This document shows positions 58,949-64,000 of a stretch of DNA of 64,000 nt, in pieces (the first letter of the stretch is position 1; each line of letters starts with the position of its first letter). Below the pieces are notes generated by a model. The model searched no databases, had not been told where the DNA came from, and saw only the letters and a program-made list of their open reading frames with translations. Origin of the DNA: Siphonodentalium dalli. Taxonomy: Eukaryota; Mollusca; Scaphopoda; Gadilida; Siphonodentaliidae. The DNA is taken from positions 11,614,036-11,678,035 of the forward strand of contig CP136069.1 in NCBI GenBank assembly GCA_032622095.1, written 5' to 3'. A program made the translations under genes and the position numbers.

Positions 58949-61900
58949 GTTCGTGGACATTCAACAATTTGATTATTTGCATGGAAATATAAGTTTGAAA
59001 GGAGGGTTAGTCATATCAACAAATGCGAGTATTTCATTGAAAACAGATCGTGTCGCGAATGTCCACGAACGTCCAACGTCCGTCCAACTTCACAGCGATA
59101 TTCCCAAATATTTGATCACCCCCATTATCTCACAAACTGCAAGCATTATGATATGCTGATGATTTTCATTCGTTACACATCCGGTTACGCCCATGGCACC
59201 AGAAACGGGCCCTATAATTGGGCCAGAAGCATATATTTGAATGTCTGTTTGAATGTCTTTCGAAAGGTAAACAAATGGACGTTCGACTTAGAAAATTCTG
59301 TCTAAAGTTCGCCGTGAGTGCAGAGGGTAGAAGCAAAACAAGTGGATCAATAACCTTGAAATTTCGGTAGGGAAATCCTATGGAGCATAGATTATTCCCA
59401 CGCAATACCGCTTGGACCGAAACAAAGCGGTTCTACCTGTGCCTATATATGTGCGATTCGAGTCATCTGCCGGTAACCCCTTTTTAGATCCACAGTGTTG
59501 AACGTCCAACGTCCAATGTTTTTCAAAGTAAAAAACATTCGGAAAATTCTCTTAAATTTTTGTTAAAAATTTGTCTGTTTGAGAGCGCAAACTGGAAACT
59601 GGGTTTTTTTTTGTTGTTGTGGAAATTGTGCTGTGAAGTTAGATGGACGTTGGACGTTCGTGGACATTCAACAATTTGATTATTTGCATGGAAATATGTT
59701 TGCAAGGAGGGTGATTTTTTTAAATAAGAGTTGTGTGGGCACAAGGCAGCTGTTAGTCATATCAACAAATGCGAGTCTATGGTATTTCATTGAAAACAGA
59801 CCGTGTCGCGAATGTCCACGAACGTCCAACGTCCGTCCAACTTCACAGCGATATTCCCAAATATTTGATCACCCCCATTATCTCACAAACTGCAAGCATT
59901 ATGATATGCCGATGATTTTCATTCGTTACACATCCGGGTACGCCCATGGCACCCGAAACGGACCCTATAATTGGGCCAGAAGCATATATTTGAATGTCTG
60001 TTTGAATGTATTTCGAAAGGTAAACAAATGGACGTTCGACTTAGAAAATTCTGTCTAAAGTTCGCCGTGAGTGCAGAGGGTAGAGGCAAAACCAGTGGAT
60101 CAATAACCTTGAAATTTCGGTAGGGAAATCCTATGGAGCATAGATTATTCCCACGTAATACCGCTTGGACCGAAACAAAGCGGTTCTACCTGTGCCTATA
60201 TATGTGCGATTCGAGTCATCTGCCGGTAACCCCATTTTAGATCCACAGTGTTGAACGTCCAACGTCCAATGTTTTTCAAAGTAAAAAACATTCGGAAAAT
60301 TCTCTTAATTTTTTTTTTAAATTTGTCTGTTTGAGAGCGCGAATTAGGTCAAGAGAAGTCTCCTGATGCAAACTGGAAACTGCGTTTTTTTTTTTTTGGA
60401 AATTGTGCTGTGAAGTTAGACGGACGTTGGACGTTCGTGGACATTCAACAATTTGATTATTTGCATGGAAATATGTTTGCAAGGAGGGTGATTTTTTTAA
60501 ATAAGAGTTGTGTGGGCACAAGGCAGCTGTTAGTCATATCAACAAATGCGAGTCTATGGTATTTCATTGAAAACAGACCGTGTCGCGAATGTCCACGAAC
60601 GTCCAACGTCCGTCCAACTTCACAGCGATATTCCCAAATATTTGATCACCCCCATTATCTCACAAACTGCAAGCATTATGATATGCCGATGATTTTCATT
60701 CGTTACACATACGGATACGCCCATGGCACCCGAAACGGGCCCTATAATTGGGCCAGAAGCATATATTTGAATGTCTGTTTGAATGTCTTTCGAAAGGTAA
60801 ACAAATGGACGTTCGACTTAGAAAATTCTGTCTAAAGTTCGCCGTGAGTGCAGAGGGTAGAGGCAAAACCAGTGGATCAATAACCTTGAAATTTCGGTAT
60901 GGAAATCCTATGGAGCATAGATTATTCCCACGCAATACCGCTTGGACCGAAACAAAGCGGTTCTACCTGTGCATATATATGTGCGATTCGAGTCATCTGC
61001 CGGTAACCCCATGTTAGATCCACAGTGTTGAACGTCCAACGTCCAATGTTTTTCAAAGTAAAAAACATTCGGAAAATTCTCTTAAATGTTTTTTTTAAAT
61101 TTGTCTGTTTGAGAGCGCGAATTAGGTCAAGAGAAGTCTCCTGGTGCAAACTGGAAACTGCGTTTTTTTTTTGTGGAAATTGTGCTGTGAAGTTAGACGG
61201 ACGTTGGACGTTCGTGGACATTCAACAATTTGATTATTTGCATGGAAATATGTTTGCAAGGAGGGTGATTTTTTTAAATAAGAGTTTTGTGGGCACAAGG
61301 CAGCTGTTAGTCATATCAACAAATGCGAGTCTATGGTATTTCATTGAAAACAGACCGTGTCGCGAATGTCCACGAACGTCCAACGTCCGTCCAATTTCAC
61401 AGCGATATTCCCAAATATTTGATCACCCCCATTATCTCACAAACTGCAAGCATTATGATATGCCGATGATTTTCATTCGTTACACATCCGGGTACGCCCA
61501 TGGCACCCGAAACGGGCCCTATAATTGGGCCAGAAGCATATATTTGAATGTCTGTTTGAATGTCTTTCGAAAGGTAAACAAATGGACGTTCGACTTAGAA
61601 AATTCTGTCTAAAGTTCGCCGTGAGTGCAGAGGGTAGAGGCAAAACCAGTGGATCAATAACCTTGAAATTTCGGTAGGGAAATCCTATGGAGCATAGATT
61701 ATTCCCACGCAATACCGCTTGGACCGAAACAAAGCGGTTCTACCTGTGCCTATATATGTGCGATTCGAGTCATCTGCCGGTAACCCCATTTTAGATCCAG
61801 TGTTGAACGTCCAACGTCCAATGTTTTTCAAAGTAAAAAACATTCGGAAAATTCTCTTAAATGTTTTTTTAAAATTTGTCTGTTTGAGAGCGCGAATTAG

Positions 61901-63931
61901 GTCAAGAGAAGTCTCCTGGTGCAAACTGGAAACTGCGTTTTTTTTTTTTGGGAAATTGTGCTGTGAAGTTAGACGGACGTTGGACGTTCGTGGACATTCA
62001 ACAATTTGATTATTTGCATGGAAATATGTTTGCAAGGAGGGTGATTTTTTTAAATAAGAGTTGTGTGGGCACAAGGCAACTGTTAGTCATATCAACAAAT
62101 GCGAGTCTATGGTATTTCATTGAAAACAGACCGTGTCGCGAATGTCCACGAACGTCCAACGTCCGTCCAACTTCACAGCGATATTCCCAAATATTTGATC
62201 ACCCCCATTATCTCACAAACTGCAAGCATTATGATATGCCGATGATTTTCATTCGTTACACATCCGGGTACGCCCATGGCACCCGAAACGGGCCCTATAA
62301 TTGGGCCAGAAGCATATATTTGAATGTCTGTTTGAATGTCTTTCGAAAGGTAAACAAATGGACGTTCGACTTAGAAAATTCTGTCTAAAGTTCGCCGTGA
62401 GTGCAGAGGGTAGAGGCAAAACCAGTGGATCAATAACCTTGAAATTTCGGTAGGGAAATCCTATGGAGCATAGATTATTCCCACGCAATACCGCTTGGAC
62501 CGAAACAAAGCGGTTCTACCTGTGCCTATATATGTGCGATTCGAGTCATCTGCCGGTAACCCCATTTTAGATCCACAGTGTTGAACGTCCAACGTCCAAT
62601 GTTTTTCAAAGTAAAAAACATTCGGAAAATTCTCTTAAATTTTTTTTTTTTAATTTGTCTGTTTGAGAGCGCGAATTAGGTCAAGAGAAGTCTCCTGGTG
62701 CAAACTGGAAACTGCGTTTATTTTTTTTGTGGAAATTGTGCTGTGAAGTTAGACGGACGTTGGACGTTCGTGGACTTTCAACAATTTGATTATTTGCATG
62801 GAAATATGTTTGCAAGGAGGGTGATTTTTTTAAATAAGAGTTGTGTGGGCACAAGGCAGCTGTTAGTCATATCAACACATGCGAGTCTATGGTATTTCAT
62901 TGAAAACAGACCGTGTCGCGAATGTCCACGAACGTCCAACGTCCGTCCAACTTCACAGCGATATTCCCAAATATTTGATCACCCCCATTATCTCACAAAC
63001 TGCAAGCATTATGATATGCCGATGATTTTCATTCGTTAGACATCCGGGTACGCCCATGGCACCCGAAACGGGCCCTATAATTGGGCCAGAAGCATATATT
63101 TGAATGTCTGTTTGAATGTCTTTCGAAAGGTAAACAAATGGACGTTCGACTTAGAAAATTCTGTCTAAAGTTCGCCGTGAGTGCAGAGGGTAGAGGCAAA
63201 ACCAGTGGATCAATAACCTTGAAATTTCGGTAGGGAAATCCTATGGAGCATAGATTATTCCCACGCAATACCGCTTGGACCGAAACAAAGCGGTTCTACC
63301 TGTGCCTATATATGTGCGATTCGAGTCATCTGCCGGTAACCCCATTTTAGATCCACAGTGTTGAACGTCCAACGTCCAATGTTTTTCAAAGTAAAAAACA
63401 TTCGGAAAATTCTCTTAAATATTTGTTAAAAATTTGTCTGTTTGAGAGCGCGAATTAGGTCAAGAGAAGTCTCCTGGTGCAAACTGGAAACTGGGTTTTT
63501 TTTTTGTGTGGAAATTGTGCTGTGAAGTTAGACGGACGTTGGACGTTCGTGGACATTCAACAATTTGATTATTTGCATGGAAATATGTTTGCAAGGAGGG
63601 TGATTTTTTTAAATAAGAGTTGTGTGGGCACAAGGCAGCTGTTAGTCATATCAACAAATGCGAGTCTATGGTATTTCATTGAAAACAGACCGTGTCGCAA
63701 ATGTCCACGAACGTCCAACGTCCGTCCAACTTCACAGCGATATTCCCAATTATTTGATCACCCCCATTATCTCACAAACTGCAAGCATTATGATATGCCG
63801 ATGATTTTCATTCGTTACACATCCGGGTACGCCCATGGCACCCGAAACGGGCCCTATAATTGGGCCAGAAGCATATATTTGAATGTCTGTTTGAATTTTT
63901 TTCGAAAGGTAAACAAATGGACGTTCGACAA
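58949..63931 (+). repeat. Satellite array, right (~6.4 units of ~778 bp)
   Basis: GTTCGTGGACATTCAACAAT or a close variant recurs at 58949, 59656, 60433, 61210, 61986, 62766 and 63545, giving periods of 707, 777, 777, 776, 780 and 779. The first unit lacks an internal ~45 bp block and the last is cut at 63931. Units are nearly identical. The main variation is the length of a poly-T run after CTGGAAACTG and of poly-T/A runs before TTTGTCTGTTTGAGAG. Each unit holds several GGACGTTGGACGTTC motifs in both orientations. Open frames of 79 codons (opposite strand) and up to 195 codons recur in the units; the 79-codon frame starts with TTG, not ATG. Confidence 0.97.
61184..61403. repeat. 40-nt inverted repeat inside the satellite monomer (example unit)
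   Basis: GCTGTGAAGTTAGACGGACG followed by TTGGACGTTCGTGGACATTC (61184-61223) is mirrored at 61364-61403, enclosing 140 nt. All full units in both arrays have the same arrangement. One left-array unit and the first right-array unit have lost part of one arm. Confidence 0.85.
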
Positions 63932-64000
63932 TTGAATAGCGCCAATTTCATTGGCTGCTATTTAAGATCGGCAAATACCAGTACAGTTGTTTAAAAAATA
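63932..64000 (+). repeat. Second copy of the 55966 segment, abutting the array
   Basis: AATTGAATAGCGCCAATTTC, then the same text as 55972-56037. It begins exactly where satellite similarity stops and runs off the window. Confidence 0.85.

Noticed and set aside
59166-63268. 79-codon frame repeated almost unchanged in each satellite unit, with a long frame on the opposite strand
   Set aside because: The 79-codon frame has no ATG (it begins at TTG) and resembles no domain; conservation equals that of the whole near-identical unit. The opposite-strand frames change length with poly-T slippage. No sign of selection on protein.
42995-63931. Reading the two inverted arrays as the terminal repeats of one 21 kb transposon
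   Set aside because: The outer ends do not match (array starts and stops at different unit positions), the interior is a mix of old unrelated repeats, and no transposition genes are present.

Overview
This is non-coding-rich eukaryotic DNA. It is visibly AT-rich, has no long open reading frames, and carries spliced exons with canonical GT/AG borders, retrotransposon tails, short inverted-repeat elements and many satellites. The protein modules present (an EB-type cysteine module, a fibronectin III module in a phase 1-1 exon, a C-type lectin C-terminus) and the abundance of TA- or TTAA-flanked miniature elements suggest a marine invertebrate, most likely a mollusc. That placement is inference; no species can be named from the sequence alone.

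Layout. 0-9 kb: an unrecognised two-frame coding relic (277-1025), then a dense set of miniature inverted-repeat elements. These are a TA-flanked element with hairpin arms (1623-2143), two TTAA-flanked piggyBac-like elements sharing a palindromic core (2473-2968, 8324-8756), a nested four-way palindrome (6349-6605) and a TA-flanked Tc1/mariner-like element (7493-7705) with a second copy at 16983-17213. 9.5-19.5 kb: a CRE-containing stretch followed by a broken THAP-like start, two weak exon candidates, and the last exon of a C-type lectin gene on the minus strand (17336-17544). 19.5-28 kb: a 5'-truncated LINE (19909-21110), a roughly 4.2 kb foldback element whose ~1.1 kb inverted arms enclose a ~1.65 kb degenerate tandem array (22390-26585), and a decayed receptor-tyrosine-kinase-like fragment (about 27300-27600). 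28-34 kb: three clean minisatellites (33, 52 and 43 bp units). 36-41.6 kb: FN3 and EB exons on the minus strand, both exactly phase 1-1, probably of one multidomain extracellular protein. A 163 bp palindrome and a second LINE tail (41079-41603) are also here.

43-64 kb is dominated by a ~757-780 bp satellite present as two arrays in opposite orientation (42995-45222 and 58949-63931). The 13.7 kb between them is filled with old dispersed repeats built around an AAGATGGC motif. Each full monomer contains its own 40-nt inverted repeat. A diverged relic monomer lies beside the left array, and the right array ends on a 69 bp copy of sequence found 8 kb upstream.

No complete gene is visible. The minus-strand exons (EB, FN3, lectin) fit one or more large receptor or secreted genes with long, repeat-filled introns. 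The most notable structures are the inverted satellite pair, the foldback element with a satellite core, and the family of nested palindromes.
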